Shown one piece after another: positions 38,842-47,733 of a stretch of 64,000 nucleotides of DNA. The notes under the pieces were generated by a model. The model was not told the origin of the DNA, did no database searches, and was given only the letters and a program-made list of their open reading frames with translations. Source of the DNA: Vibrio artabrorum (GTDB lineage Bacteria > Pseudomonadota > Gammaproteobacteria > Enterobacterales > Vibrionaceae). A program made the translations under genes and the position numbers. The DNA lies in NCBI RefSeq assembly GCF_024347295.1, contig NZ_AP025458.1, forward strand, positions 558,001 to 622,000, given 5' to 3'. The stretch's first letter is position 1, and each line of letters begins with the position of its first letter.

Positions 38842-40509
38842 TTACTTAGCAATACGCTTGTATTTGATACGGTGTGGTTCAGCCGCTTGTGCGCCAAGAG
38901 TTTTCTTCAGCCACTCTGTATATTCAGTATAGTTACCTTCGTAGAAGTTAACTTGACCTTCATCGCGGTAGTCTAAGATATGGGTCGCAATACGGTCGAG
39001 GAACCAACGGTCATGCGAGATAACCATTGCACAGCCTGGGAACTCAAGCAGCGCTTCTTCAAGTGCTCGTAGTGTTTCGACATCAAGATCATTGGTTGGT
39101 TCATCGAGTAACAGTACGTTACCGCCTGCTTTGAGCAGTTTCGCTAAGTGAACACGGTTACGTTCACCACCAGAAAGCTGACCGATGATTTTCTGTTGGT
39201 CGTTGCCTTTGAAGTTGAAGCGAGAGCAGTAGGCACGTGCAGGGATTTCGAAGTTGTTGATCTTAATGATATCAGCACCTTCAGAGATCTCTTGGAATAC
39301 TGTTTTTGTGTCGTCCATGCTGTCACGGAACTGATCAACAGACGCAAGCTTAACCGTTTCGCCAAGCTCAACAGTGCCTGAATCGGGCTGTTCAGCGCCA
39401 CTTAGCATCTTAAACAGTGTTGATTTACCCGCACCGTTAGCACCAACGATACCGACGATAGCACCTTTAGGCATGCTGAAAGATAGGTCGTCGATAAGAA
39501 CGCGATCACCAAATGACTTCGTGAGGTTCTTAACTTCAAGCACCTTGTCACCTAAACGCTCACCCGGTGGGATGAACAGTTCATTGGTTTCGTTACGCTT
39601 CTGGTATTGGCCAGTTGTCATCTCTTCAAAACGAGCCATACGAGCTTTAGACTTAGCTTGACGACCTTTAGGGTTTTGACGAACCCATTCAAGTTCTTTC
39701 TCAATCGTTTTTTGGCGCGCGCTTTCGCCCGCTTTTTCTTGCTTAAGACGCTCGTCTTTCTGCTCTAGCCAAGATGTGTAGTTACCTTGCCATGGGATAC
39801 CTTCACCACGGTCAAGCTCTAGAATCCAGCCAGCAGCATTGTCTAGGAAGTAACGGTCGTGGGTAATCGCCACCACAGTACCGCTGTAATCAACTAGAAA
39901 GTGCTCAAGCCATGCTACTGATTCTGCATCCAAGTGGTTGGTTGGTTCATCAAGAAGCAGCATGTCTGGCTTTTCAAGAAGTAGACGGCAGATAGCAACA
40001 CGACGACGTTCACCACCTGATAGGAACTCGATTTTCGCATCCCACTCTGGCAGACGAAGTGCATCAGCAGCACGCTCTAGTGCTGTCTCTAGGTTGTGAC
40101 CGTCTTTTGCTTGAATCAGAGCTTCCAGTTCGCCTTGCTCTTTCGCAAGTGCATCGAAGTCGGCATCTGGTTCAGCGTAGGCTGCGTAAACTGCATCAAT
40201 ACGCTTAAGTGCGTCAGCGACGTCAGAAACCGCTTCTTCTACGATTTCACGCACGGTTTTTGATTCATCTAGTACCGGCTCTTGCGGTAGGTAACCGACT
40301 TTAAGGCCTTGTTGTGCACGAGCTTCACCATCAATATCAGTATCAATACCAGCCATGATACGCAGTAGGGTAGATTTACCTGAACCATTGAGACCTAAAA
40401 CACCGATTTTAGCGCCAGGAAAAAAGCTAAGAGAAATGTCTTTAAGAATTTGACGCTTAGGTGGAACAGTTTTGCTCACCCGAGACATGGTATATACGTA
40501 TTCAGCCAT
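38842..40509 (-). CDS. ettA: Energy-dependent translational throttle protein EttA (ABC-F)
   Basis: EttA binds the ribosomal E site and gates entry into elongation according to the ATP/ADP ratio. The 555-aa protein (E. coli 555) has two ABC domains: Walker A GLNGSGKST near residue 40 with signature LSGGERRRVA and LLLDEPTNHLD, then GANGAGKST near residue 360 with LSGGERNRV and LLLDEPTNDLD. The arm and linker segments characteristic of ABC-F proteins are present and no membrane span is seen. It is divergent from slt. Confidence 0.96.
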   Translation of the reverse strand: MAEYVYTMSRVSKTVPPKRQILKDISLSFFPGAKIGVLGLNGSGKSTLLRIMAGIDTDIDGEARAQQGLKVGYLPQEPVLDESKTVREIVEEAVSDVADALKRIDAVYAAYAEPDADFDALAKEQGELEALIQAKDGHNLETALERAADALRLPEWDAKIEFLSGGERRRVAICRLLLEKPDMLLLDEPTNHLDAESVAWLEHFLVDYSGTVVAITHDRYFLDNAAGWILELDRGEGIPWQGNYTSWLEQKDERLKQEKAGESARQKTIEKELEWVRQNPKGRQAKSKARMARFEEMTTGQYQKRNETNELFIPPGERLGDKVLEVKNLTKSFGDRVLIDDLSFSMPKGAIVGIVGANGAGKSTLFKMLSGAEQPDSGTVELGETVKLASVDQFRDSMDDTKTVFQEISEGADIIKINNFEIPARAYCSRFNFKGNDQQKIIGQLSGGERNRVHLAKLLKAGGNVLLLDEPTNDLDVETLRALEEALLEFPGCAMVISHDRWFLDRIATHILDYRDEGQVNFYEGNYTEYTEWLKKTLGAQAAEPHRIKYKRIAK

Positions 40510-40675
40510 TGCCGATCAATCCTAATTATTGTTCAAAATTGTCGGTTATTTTATACCAATATCCCTAAAGATGTTACTCCTAGGACAGAAAAGCCATTCT
40601 TGAATCAATCCTTACCTATTATTGTCACAGTGATCATTAAAACTGTATTTAATTGGCTTTTGAGGTGGGGTGTTA

Positions 40676-40697
40676 AATGTTAATAATATTTAACATT
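40676..40697. repeat. Perfect 8-6-8 palindrome upstream of slt
   Basis: AATGTTAA-TAATAT-TTAACATT in the 264-bp ettA-slt gap, about 77 bp before the slt start. It looks like a binding site for a dimeric regulator or a short A+T-rich stem. No regulator can be named. Confidence 0.4.
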
Positions 40698-40773
40698 CAA
40701 ATCCTTTACATTTGATGTGATGTCGGGCGTAAATAGACTTCACGTATCCATACACGCACTAAGGAAAGAGCGA

Positions 40774-42723
40774 ATGTTTTTCCGCATTGGTAATACGAAA
40801 ATGGCTGTGGTTGCATCTGCAATGTTGTTTTCATTTTCACAGGCTCCGATAACGATGGCTAGCAATGCCTCAGAGCTTGAGATGCAGCGTGATGTTTATG
40901 ATAGAGCGCAAGAGGTTTTAGACAACCATGATCTAAAAGCCTACTCTGTGCTGCGTAACCAAATTCAAACATACCCTTTAACACCATATACCGATTATCG
41001 AGCCTTTCTTATTGACCTTGGTGAGCGTACTCCTGCTGAAGTGGACGCTTTTATTGAAGAGAATAAAGCCTTACCGTTTTCCAATCGAATGCGCGCGCCT
41101 TATTTAGATTCATTGGCTTCTCAAAAACAGTGGAAGACAATCCTTGAGTTTCAAACGAAAGAACCGGTGGGTGAAAAATATCAATGTATCTATTACCGCG
41201 CGCATTACGAACAGGGCAATCAAGAGCTTGCCTTTAAAGGGGCTAAGCAACTTTGGTTGAGTGGTCGCGGTGTTGATGATGCCTGTACTCCTCTATTTAA
41301 GAGCTGGGACCAAGCCGGTTTAAGAACCGATAAGCTCATTCTTGATCGGATGCTGCTAGCGTTTGAAGAGAATAATGGCAAGCTGATGATCTATTTAATA
41401 AAACAATTAGATGATGATGAGTCAGTGGCTAAAGCGAAACAGATGAAGGTGTTGTTCAACCACCCTGAAGATGTGCTTACCTTCGCCAAGGAGCACCCCG
41501 CTAATCAATTCTACCAAACTCAAACACAGCTTGGTTTCGAAAAATTAGCAAGAACATCAGCGAGTCGCGCTCAAGAAGTGTTCGATGACGTTGTGGTCGC
41601 TCAAAATTTTTCCAAAGAGAAAGCACAGGAGTTAGCGGATTACTTAGCACTTCGTTTGATCAATACTGATTCTGAAGTTTTGATGGCATGGCGAGACAAA
41701 ATGTTGGCTCGCTCATCACAATCGATATTGCTTGAACGACGTGCACGTTTGGCGATTCAACATGCCGATTGGGTGGGTTTGAAAGAGTGGATAGCTCGTT
41801 TGGATGATAAGCACCAAGCCTCAATCCTCTGGCAATATTGGCAGGGCAGGGCAGAAATTGCGACGGGCGATACTGACAAAGGCAATAAGCGACTATCCAA
41901 TATCTTGGGTCAACGTAACTTCTACAGTGTGGCGGCAGCTAAGCAGTTAGGTCAGCCGATTCATTATCCAACCTCGACACTTAAGTTCAACGCTGAAACA
42001 GTGAAGCCATTTACCACCTCTTTGGTGCGCATTGGTGAGCTGATTGACCGAGATAAAATTGCTGCGGCGAAGAGTGAATGGCGTTGGTTACTAACTCATG
42101 CTGACAAAAATCAAAAAGCGATGCTTGCCGCGTATGCTGCGACACGAGGTTGGAATCACTTTATGGTAACGGCCAGTATCTCCGCGAAGATATGGAGTAA
42201 CATCGCCTTACGTTTCCCGGTTGCTCATAAATGGTGGTTTGATTTCTACGCAGAAAAACATGACATTGATCCTATCACCTTGATGTCTTTAGCGAGACAA
42301 GAGAGTGCGATGGATTCAGAAGCTCGCTCTCCAGTTGGTGCGCGTGGCATCATGCAAATCATGCCAAAGACTGCTCAATATACCGCTAACAAGTACAAGA
42401 TTAAGTACCAAGGCAGCGAGGAGCTTTATGATGTTGGTAAGAATATTGAGATTGGCAGTTATTACTTAGAGAGCTTACTTTCTCAGTATGACAATAACCG
42501 TATTCTTGCTTTTGCTGCATACAACGCGGGGCCAGGCCGTGTGAAACAATGGCGTTCACGCAGTGATGAAAAGCTCGATGCGTATGCTTTTATTGAAATG
42601 ATCCCATTCAAAGAGACGCGGGGCTACGTTCAGAATATCTTGATGTTTGAGACCTACTATCGAGATATCTTGGGGGAAAAGGGACCGTTTTTAGCTCCTC
42701 ATGAGGCGACCACTCAGTATTAA
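40774..42723 (+). CDS. slt: Soluble lytic murein transglycosylase Slt (GH23)
   Basis: A periplasmic exolytic transglycosylase that cuts glycan strands to 1,6-anhydro ends. From ATG 40774 (ribosome site AAGGA) the product is 649 aa, with a signal peptide ending near ITMAS (about residue 30), a long alpha-superhelical U-domain, and a C-terminal SLT domain. The catalytic Glu is at about residue 510 in ARQESAMD, and the AYNAGPGRV signature is present. A start at 40717 would add 19 residues ahead of the signal peptide and is less likely. trpR follows on the same strand. Confidence 0.95.
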   Translation: MFFRIGNTKMAVVASAMLFSFSQAPITMASNASELEMQRDVYDRAQEVLDNHDLKAYSVLRNQIQTYPLTPYTDYRAFLIDLGERTPAEVDAFIEENKALPFSNRMRAPYLDSLASQKQWKTILEFQTKEPVGEKYQCIYYRAHYEQGNQELAFKGAKQLWLSGRGVDDACTPLFKSWDQAGLRTDKLILDRMLLAFEENNGKLMIYLIKQLDDDESVAKAKQMKVLFNHPEDVLTFAKEHPANQFYQTQTQLGFEKLARTSASRAQEVFDDVVVAQNFSKEKAQELADYLALRLINTDSEVLMAWRDKMLARSSQSILLERRARLAIQHADWVGLKEWIARLDDKHQASILWQYWQGRAEIATGDTDKGNKRLSNILGQRNFYSVAAAKQLGQPIHYPTSTLKFNAETVKPFTTSLVRIGELIDRDKIAAAKSEWRWLLTHADKNQKAMLAAYAATRGWNHFMVTASISAKIWSNIALRFPVAHKWWFDFYAEKHDIDPITLMSLARQESAMDSEARSPVGARGIMQIMPKTAQYTANKYKIKYQGSEELYDVGKNIEIGSYYLESLLSQYDNNRILAFAAYNAGPGRVKQWRSRSDEKLDAYAFIEMIPFKETRGYVQNILMFETYYRDILGEKGPFLAPHEATTQY

Positions 42724-42799
42724 TGGGTCACTATCAAAAGCGGTGAGTGCGAAGCATCCCCACTTTGTGTCTTTTTACATTGGATCACATTAAGTGTTG

Positions 42800-42828
42800 C
42801 GGTATAAAGTGTTAAACGCTTTATACCG
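42800..42828. repeat. Inverted repeat upstream of trpR
   Basis: CGGTATAAAG-N9-CTTTATACCG is a perfect 10-bp inverted repeat 46 bp before the trpR start, without a T run after it. It may be an operator or the stem of an slt terminator that lost its tail. It does not match the TrpR operator core GTACTAGTT. Confidence 0.4.
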
Positions 42829-42873
42829 TTAAGCGACGCTTTAAAGTCAGAATTTAAAAGTAAGTGTAGATAT

Positions 42874-43179
42874 ATGGCATCACAACCTGAATATGATAAT
42901 TGGCAACAACTGATGGCAGTGGTTAAAGCGGCTGTTGAAAAAGATCAGCATGAACTATTGTTGACCATGATGATGACACCAGACGAGCGAGATGCTCTGG
43001 TCGCTCGAATTAATATCTTCTGTGAGCTGATGAAAGGCGAGCTGTCTCAAAGGCAGGTCAGTCAAATGTTGGGGGTCGGGGTTGCGACGATAACCAGAGG
43101 CTCAAATGAGCTAAAGGCTAAATCTGAACAAGAGAAAGCGGTGATCGCCGACTTATTGCTAAAGTCATCACGGAGTTAA
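42874..43179 (+). CDS. trpR: Trp operon repressor
   Basis: TrpR binds operators of the tryptophan genes when loaded with tryptophan. The 101-aa, all-helical protein has the reading-head region LMKGELSQRQVSQMLGVGVATITRGSN, where a helix-turn-helix sits between residues about 60 and 87. Length and sequence match the E. coli protein (108 aa), with a shorter N terminus. It follows slt by 150 bp, the same pair as in E. coli. Confidence 0.95.
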   Translation: MASQPEYDNWQQLMAVVKAAVEKDQHELLLTMMMTPDERDALVARINIFCELMKGELSQRQVSQMLGVGVATITRGSNELKAKSEQEKAVIADLLLKSSRS

Positions 43180-43215
43180 GCGAGCACTGGAGAGTGCGAA
43201 CACGAATTCGATAAC

Positions 43216-43244
43216 AAACGCTAACTGGATGTTAGCGTTTTTTG
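43216..43244 (+). terminator. Terminator of trpR
   Basis: AAACGCTAAC-TGGAT-GTTAGCGTTT followed by TTT. Confidence 0.9.
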
Positions 43245-43288
43245 TTTCTGATGATGATTCTCTGAATCTTTCGCCGTTTAACTGAGCA

Positions 43289-43810
43289 TTAGATAGGAAA
43301 GTGTTCAGGATTCACAAATGGGATCAGAGCTAAGATTAGCGCTTGATGATAGACAGAACTACGTGACAGTTGGTTGTGTGTCAGGAGACCTATCGCCCCC
43401 CCTTTTTGTTTGATGTTGTCTGTTCCGAAGACTTCATCCATAACATCGCCCAACTCATTGGCATGTTCAAGCTTTGCAAGTACCGTTGGTGGTAACATCA
43501 GACTTGCGGAACGAGACTCTCCTCGTTGACCATTCGCATCAATAATCATCCAAGCAAAAGTCATATTACCTTCAATTCCCGCTTCTAACCCCACATAAAA
43601 ATCGGCATTTGGTTGCGCTTGAGTGGCATTGTTCACGCGGTTGATTGCACCTTGATAGGTTTCGCTGTTGCTCATCGGTTGATCTGATACCCCACTCGCG
43701 ACGTTGATGCCAGTGAATTCAAATTCTGTCTCTGGGAAAGCCGATATGAACGCACTTTTAACAGCGTTGATCTTAGCGGGATTTAGCGAAGCAATGATAA
43801 CGGATTTCAT
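43289..43810 (-). CDS. yjjX: Inosine/xanthosine triphosphatase YjjX
   Basis: A house-cleaning NTPase that removes ITP and XTP from the nucleotide pool. The 173-aa protein has the SLNPAKINAV start, the VGLEAGIEG segment typical of NTPase/ITPase folds, and a C-terminal LSRSSVYHQALILAL. It sits convergently beside trpR, as yjjX does near slt-trpR in E. coli. Confidence 0.92.
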   Translation of the reverse strand: MKSVIIASLNPAKINAVKSAFISAFPETEFEFTGINVASGVSDQPMSNSETYQGAINRVNNATQAQPNADFYVGLEAGIEGNMTFAWMIIDANGQRGESRSASLMLPPTVLAKLEHANELGDVMDEVFGTDNIKQKGGAIGLLTHNQLSRSSVYHQALILALIPFVNPEHFPI

Positions 43811-43935
43811 TGATTAGATTCTTCTGTTCGTGAATTAAATTGAAGTTTGTGAGTTCGAAGGTTTGTCGCTTCATTCGTATCTAAGGAGTGCTGATTATGG
43901 CGTCTTCCTGACTGTTGGGGGACTTCACTGACCGT

Positions 43936-43962
43936 CAGTTTCTATCACATGGATAGAAACTG
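43936..43962 (-). terminator. Hairpin after pheA, probable terminator
   Basis: CAGTTTCTATC-ACATG-GATAGAAACTG lies 26 bp after the pheA stop. The T run on the minus strand is weak, so termination strength is uncertain. Confidence 0.5.
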
Positions 43963-43987
43963 GCCAACGGTTCATGACGACGAGAAG

Positions 43988-45163
43988 TTACGACAACTTA
44001 ACTTGAGTCGCCTTGATGTTCTCGCTAGGGTAACAGCCTAAGACTTTCAGATGACGAGTAATCGCCGTTAATTCTGTTATCGCTTGCTGCATGTTATCTG
44101 AATCGAGGTGTGCCTCTAAATCCACATAGAACATCTCTTCCCATGGATTACCCATAATAGGGCGAGATTCTAGCTTAGTCATGTTGATACCTAAGCGTTG
44201 CAGAATCAGCAGTGTCTCTACCAAAGAGCCCGCCTCTTGCGATGTTGACATGATGAGTGTGGTTTTGGCTGGAATCTGAGTCGATACTTCAACCGGTTTA
44301 CGTGCGACAACAATAAAACGAGTGTGATTTTCTGTCTGATTCGCAATGTTACCTTGGATAGGTTGTAGGCCATAAAGCTTACCGCTCGATGCGTTGCCAA
44401 TCGCTGCCACATCATCGCTATTTAGTTCTTTTACTTTTTTCATTGCATCAGCTGTGCTTGCGCAAGATTCAAGGGTGACACCATTAAGACGGCTCAAGAA
44501 CTCACTGCACTGTTGATGTGGTTGTGGGTGTGAATAGAGTGTTTTGATGTCTTCTAAACGAAGATCGTTTTTCGCAACAAGGCAATGCTCAATAGGCTGA
44601 GAAAGCTCACCAACGATGTAAAGCGTCGTATGTTGCAGCAGATCGTAGACTTCGTTGATGGACCCTGAGCTCGTGTTCTCGATAGGCAGAACACCATAGT
44701 CAGCATGGCCTGACTCTACCGTTAAGGCGACTTCTTTGAAGTGATTGCAGTTTAATTCAATTAATTCCATATTCTTGCGGCTGAAATACTCGCGGCTAGC
44801 AAGGTGGGAATATGAACCTTTAGAGCCTAAAAATGCAACGCGCGCGAGCGGCTTGCGGCTTTGTGGATTCGCAAGGTTTTGCAAGTATGACTGTTGCAGT
44901 AGTACCGAGTCTTCAATGATGGTGTGAAACAGTTTGGTAATGTACTGCGCATCAAGCTCGTATTTATCTTTGCCGTTGTTAATCAGCTTAACCAGAAGTT
45001 GTTGTTCTCTTACTGCATCACGAACTGGCTTTGATGTTTCTACCTTGCTTTTAGCAACTTCGATGCTTAGCTTGCGACGTTCTGAAAGTAGCTTCAGTAG
45101 TTCGTCATCTAAATCATTAAGGCGAAGGCGGATATCATCCAGTGAAATTGAGCGGTCAGTCAT
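43988..45163 (-). CDS. pheA: P-protein: chorismate mutase/prephenate dehydratase
   Basis: It converts chorismate to phenylpyruvate for phenylalanine. The 391-aa protein has an N-terminal chorismate mutase (about 5-95), a prephenate dehydratase domain (about 105-285; VAFLGSKGSYSHLA, then ENTSSGSINEV and NHTRFIVV) and a C-terminal ACT domain with the Phe-binding ESRPIMGNPWEE. It is controlled by the pheL attenuator just upstream. raiA lies further upstream, the same raiA-pheL-pheA order as in E. coli. Confidence 0.97.
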   Translation of the reverse strand: MTDRSISLDDIRLRLNDLDDELLKLLSERRKLSIEVAKSKVETSKPVRDAVREQQLLVKLINNGKDKYELDAQYITKLFHTIIEDSVLLQQSYLQNLANPQSRKPLARVAFLGSKGSYSHLASREYFSRKNMELIELNCNHFKEVALTVESGHADYGVLPIENTSSGSINEVYDLLQHTTLYIVGELSQPIEHCLVAKNDLRLEDIKTLYSHPQPHQQCSEFLSRLNGVTLESCASTADAMKKVKELNSDDVAAIGNASSGKLYGLQPIQGNIANQTENHTRFIVVARKPVEVSTQIPAKTTLIMSTSQEAGSLVETLLILQRLGINMTKLESRPIMGNPWEEMFYVDLEAHLDSDNMQQAITELTAITRHLKVLGCYPSENIKATQVKLS

Positions 45164-45176
45164 AAATGTGTCCTTA

Positions 45177-45205
45177 TAAAAAAGCCTCCCTAATGTGGGA
45201 GGCTT
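45177..45205 (-). terminator. pheA attenuator terminator hairpin
   Basis: On the minus strand GAAGCCTCCC-ACATTA-GGGAGGCTTTTTT ends just before the pheA ribosome site. Upstream GGAGGCT (complement of 45242-45248) can pair with the AGCCTCC arm to form the alternative antiterminator. That is the standard layout of a Phe attenuator. Confidence 0.85.
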
Positions 45206-45251
45206 CTTGTTCGTTTTTGACTTGTTTTTCTAAAACGACTCAGCCTCCGAT

Positions 45252-45299
45252 TTACGGAAGAAAAAAGAAGTCAAAAATAAACAAAGATTGAGTGTGCAT
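45252..45299 (-). CDS. pheL: pheA leader peptide PheL
   Basis: A 15-codon reading frame, MHTQSLFIFDFFFLP, with five Phe codons, three of them consecutive, followed by TAA. It resembles E. coli PheL (also 15 aa and Phe-rich). It lies upstream of the alternative hairpins at 45177-45248 and 88 bp before pheA. When charged tRNA-Phe is scarce, ribosomes should stall on the Phe run and free the antiterminator. Confidence 0.9.
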   Translation of the reverse strand: MHTQSLFIFDFFFLP

Positions 45300-45360
45300 A
45301 AAAAGTGATTGTTTTATGAATGTTTAAACACAATAAGCAAGCGAGCTGCGAGCGTCAAGC

Positions 45361-45391
45361 AAAAAAATAGCGCCCTGAGGCGCTATTTTTT
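45361..45391 (-). terminator. Terminator of raiA
   Basis: AAAATAGCGCC-CTGA-GGCGCTATTTT with A/T runs on both sides, 17 bp after the raiA stop. Confidence 0.88.
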
Positions 45392-45407
45392 AATCTGTTC
45401 TCTTTCC

Positions 45408-45743
45408 TTAATCGACTTCAGATTCTAACTCTTCTATTTCAGGCTTTTCAGCGCGACGTGCTTCTGGTTTATGGCGTAGCTTGTTGAGTTGACGTTCTAG
45501 TTTTTGTTCTACTTCGTTGATAGCCGCGTAGAGGTCGTCATGAATGGATGAAGCAACAAGTTGCCCTTTGGGTACAGTGAGTACCGCTTCAAATTTCTTC
45601 TTCTTGTTTGGTTCTTCACTAAAGCTCGCTTGGCAGCCAATGATATCCACTTGCCATTTATCCAGCTTTTTAAATTTGCTTTCTATGTGATCACGGATTG
45701 CAGAGGTAATGTCGATATTTTTGCCAGTGATATTCATTTTCAT
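45408..45743 (-). CDS. raiA: Ribosome-associated inhibitor RaiA (protein Y)
   Basis: Binds the 30S decoding region of idle ribosomes in stationary phase or cold. The 111-aa protein has the beta-alpha fold of the family (MNITGKNIDITSAIRDHI, then DDLYAAINEVEQKLERQL) and an acidic C-terminal tail (EKPEIEELESEVD), which is the mark of RaiA rather than the shorter Hpf. Position before pheL-pheA matches E. coli raiA. Two CRP-like sites lie upstream. Confidence 0.92.
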   Translation of the reverse strand: MKMNITGKNIDITSAIRDHIESKFKKLDKWQVDIIGCQASFSEEPNKKKKFEAVLTVPKGQLVASSIHDDLYAAINEVEQKLERQLNKLRHKPEARRAEKPEIEELESEVD

Positions 45744-45806
45744 AGAAGTTTTCCTCTGTTGTATCCCTCATGGGTTAACTTCAGATTACGACTTTTGGGA
45801 ATAAAG

Positions 45807-45877
45807 AATGTGATCTAGATCTTGTTCTTGTTGGGTGGGATAAGCATTAAAATCAAATGTGATCTTACGCAAGTCTT
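45807..45877 (-). promoter_or_regulatory. Two CRP-like sites upstream of raiA
   Basis: Site A (45807-45828) contains AATGTGATCTAGATC, and site B (45856-45877) contains AAATGTGATCT. Each has one strong TGTGATCT half-site and a weaker second half (TTGTT, GCAAG). They are 49 bp apart. The rest of the 429-bp gap between raiA and the MltF-like gene shows no gene. Confidence 0.4.
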
Positions 45878-46078
45878 TATATATTTTTGGCGAAAAATGC
45901 TTGTTATCCTTATGAAAAACGATAACTTGGAGGCAAGGCTTCGCTAAAAATTCCATCCGTTTTTAGGGGCATCTTACAGCCCATAGAAAGTACTTGATGA
46001 AAATTCACTCAATAGTGTTGTGTGATATAGATCTCGTGTTGTAGGTGATTACGTAAGCTTCTTCAGAATCCCATCAGC

Positions 46079-46112
46079 AAAAGCCGCATAAATTTTTTTA
46101 TGCGGCTTTTGT
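46079..46112. terminator. Hairpin after the MltF-like gene
   Basis: AAAAGCCGCATAAA-TTTTT-TTATGCGGCTTTT, a 13-bp stem 63 bp after the minus-strand stop. Confidence 0.7.
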
Positions 46113-46172
46113 GTTTTTAGTTTTACCTCATACTCATACCGTTGTTCTCCAAACTCTGGGATTGAAGGGAAG

Positions 46173-47597
46173 TTAATCGTTGGCGTTCTGTAATCTCGCT
46201 GTACTTTCTTCTCGGATAGCATTGATGGCCTGTAGTTGCTTGTATATGACATAGTAACGGTTGATGTTGGCGACATACGTGACGGGCTCTTTACTGACAT
46301 ACTTTCGCGTAACGATTTCGACGTTTTTAAACCAGATGTTAGGGTTGTATCCTTTCTTCTTAGCTATCTGTCTCATTTTTCTGATCTTAGCGGGGCCTGC
46401 ATTGTAAGAAGCTAAAGTGAAGTAGATTTGATTGTCTGGTGATATCGCCGGGTCGTCAAAATATCGGTCTTTGATGAAGCGCATATATTTCACCCCCGCA
46501 TGGATGTTGTTATCTACCTTATGGATGTTTTTGATGTTGACGTTTTTGTCTTTGGCTGTACTCGGCAATACCTGCATCACACCAATTGCACCTCGATGAG
46601 AAACCCTGCTTTGATCCAATCCTGATTCTTGAAAACCTTGTGCAGACATCATTAAAGGATCGAATTCATACTTTTTCGAGTATTTTTCAAACACATCGGC
46701 CAGTTTCGTTACCCTGTCGACTTTATTTGGGTTGAGCGCCCGGCCTAACCAACGAGTGTTGTCGATGTATTTTTTATAGATAACATTTCCAAGTAAGGTG
46801 CCTGTTCGTGCGGTCTTGACGTATTTGTTGATCTCTTTCTTGAGTTGCGGGCTGTTTTTCCTCAATGCCCACGCTATTTGGCCATTTTCACGTAAGGGGA
46901 AATCGTGATGGATCTGAATGTTTTCCATTACGTCAGTCCACAGCTTTACTTTATGGCTATCTAGGATAGTGCCTTGTATGTAGCCTTGGTTGACGAGCTC
47001 TATCAATTCGTAGTCCTGTAGTGACTCTTCGATGAAGTGAACGTATAGGGGAGGCAAATCCAATTTATTGAGCTCTTTATTCATTTTTTGCACGCTTTCG
47101 AAATAACTCGAGCTTGCACGGATCCAAACTTCTTTGCCGCTCAATTGCTTGATATCGGTAATAGGTTCAGCTTTTTTTTCTGTGATAATGAGTTCTTTAC
47201 CCTCTTTCATCATCGGATCTGAAAAATCGATGGTTCGTAATCGTTTGTCGGTGATCGTTAGGTTAGCGACAGCGATATCACCATAACCAGATTCTAAAGA
47301 GGGAAGTAGATCATCTCGTTGCACGGGGATGATTTGAACATTGAGATAGGGGTGTTTCTTATGAAGGCTCTTCTCAAAGTGATAGAGCATTTCTGCGACA
47401 ATACCTTTTGGTTTGCCATCTTCTATGTAATAAAAGCCAAGATCGGCCGACACGAGTACCCGCACTGCTCCTTTGGTTTTGAGTACATCCAGATCGCCGG
47501 TATAAGGCTTGTTGCTTAATGGGGACAGTTCTAGCGCGTGGATTATTTGGCTAAATAGCACGATCCCGATAAGGAATAACAACCTACTCACATCCAC
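46173..47597 (-). CDS. MltF-like lytic transglycosylase with substrate-binding domain
   Basis: A 474-aa exported protein. A signal peptide (about 1-21) is followed by a family-3 solute-binding domain (about 40-265) and a C-terminal SLT domain with the catalytic Glu at about residue 324 (GFQESGLD) and ASYNAGPAKIR. This domain pair is that of MltF (YfhD), whose binding domain senses muropeptides. No lipobox is seen, so unlike E. coli MltF it may be soluble or held by an uncleaved signal. It could be a paralogue rather than the MltF orthologue, so no symbol is given. Confidence 0.85.
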   Translation of the reverse strand: MDVSRLLFLIGIVLFSQIIHALELSPLSNKPYTGDLDVLKTKGAVRVLVSADLGFYYIEDGKPKGIVAEMLYHFEKSLHKKHPYLNVQIIPVQRDDLLPSLESGYGDIAVANLTITDKRLRTIDFSDPMMKEGKELIITEKKAEPITDIKQLSGKEVWIRASSSYFESVQKMNKELNKLDLPPLYVHFIEESLQDYELIELVNQGYIQGTILDSHKVKLWTDVMENIQIHHDFPLRENGQIAWALRKNSPQLKKEINKYVKTARTGTLLGNVIYKKYIDNTRWLGRALNPNKVDRVTKLADVFEKYSKKYEFDPLMMSAQGFQESGLDQSRVSHRGAIGVMQVLPSTAKDKNVNIKNIHKVDNNIHAGVKYMRFIKDRYFDDPAISPDNQIYFTLASYNAGPAKIRKMRQIAKKKGYNPNIWFKNVEIVTRKYVSKEPVTYVANINRYYVIYKQLQAINAIREESTARLQNAND

Positions 47598-47680
47598 ACT
47601 CCGTGTTAATGTTGTGTTAAGTTTTATTTATTCAAGATACTGTGGAAAGTGGGATTCATCAAGTTGACCTGATGAATTAA

Positions 47681-47710
47681 AAAAGCGCGCTAAGAAATTA
47701 GCACGCTTTT
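47681..47710 (-). terminator. Terminator of bamD
   Basis: AAAAGCGCGCTAA-GAAA-TTAGCACGCTTTT (one G-T pair), 24 bp after the bamD stop. Confidence 0.75.
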
Positions 47711-47733
47711 GACGTCGTTATGTGGGCTGCGGA

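Noticed and set aside
46049..46300. 83-codon minus-strand ORF at the end of the MltF-like gene
   Set aside because: It overlaps the end of the MltF-like gene in another frame and its stop side runs through a terminator hairpin.
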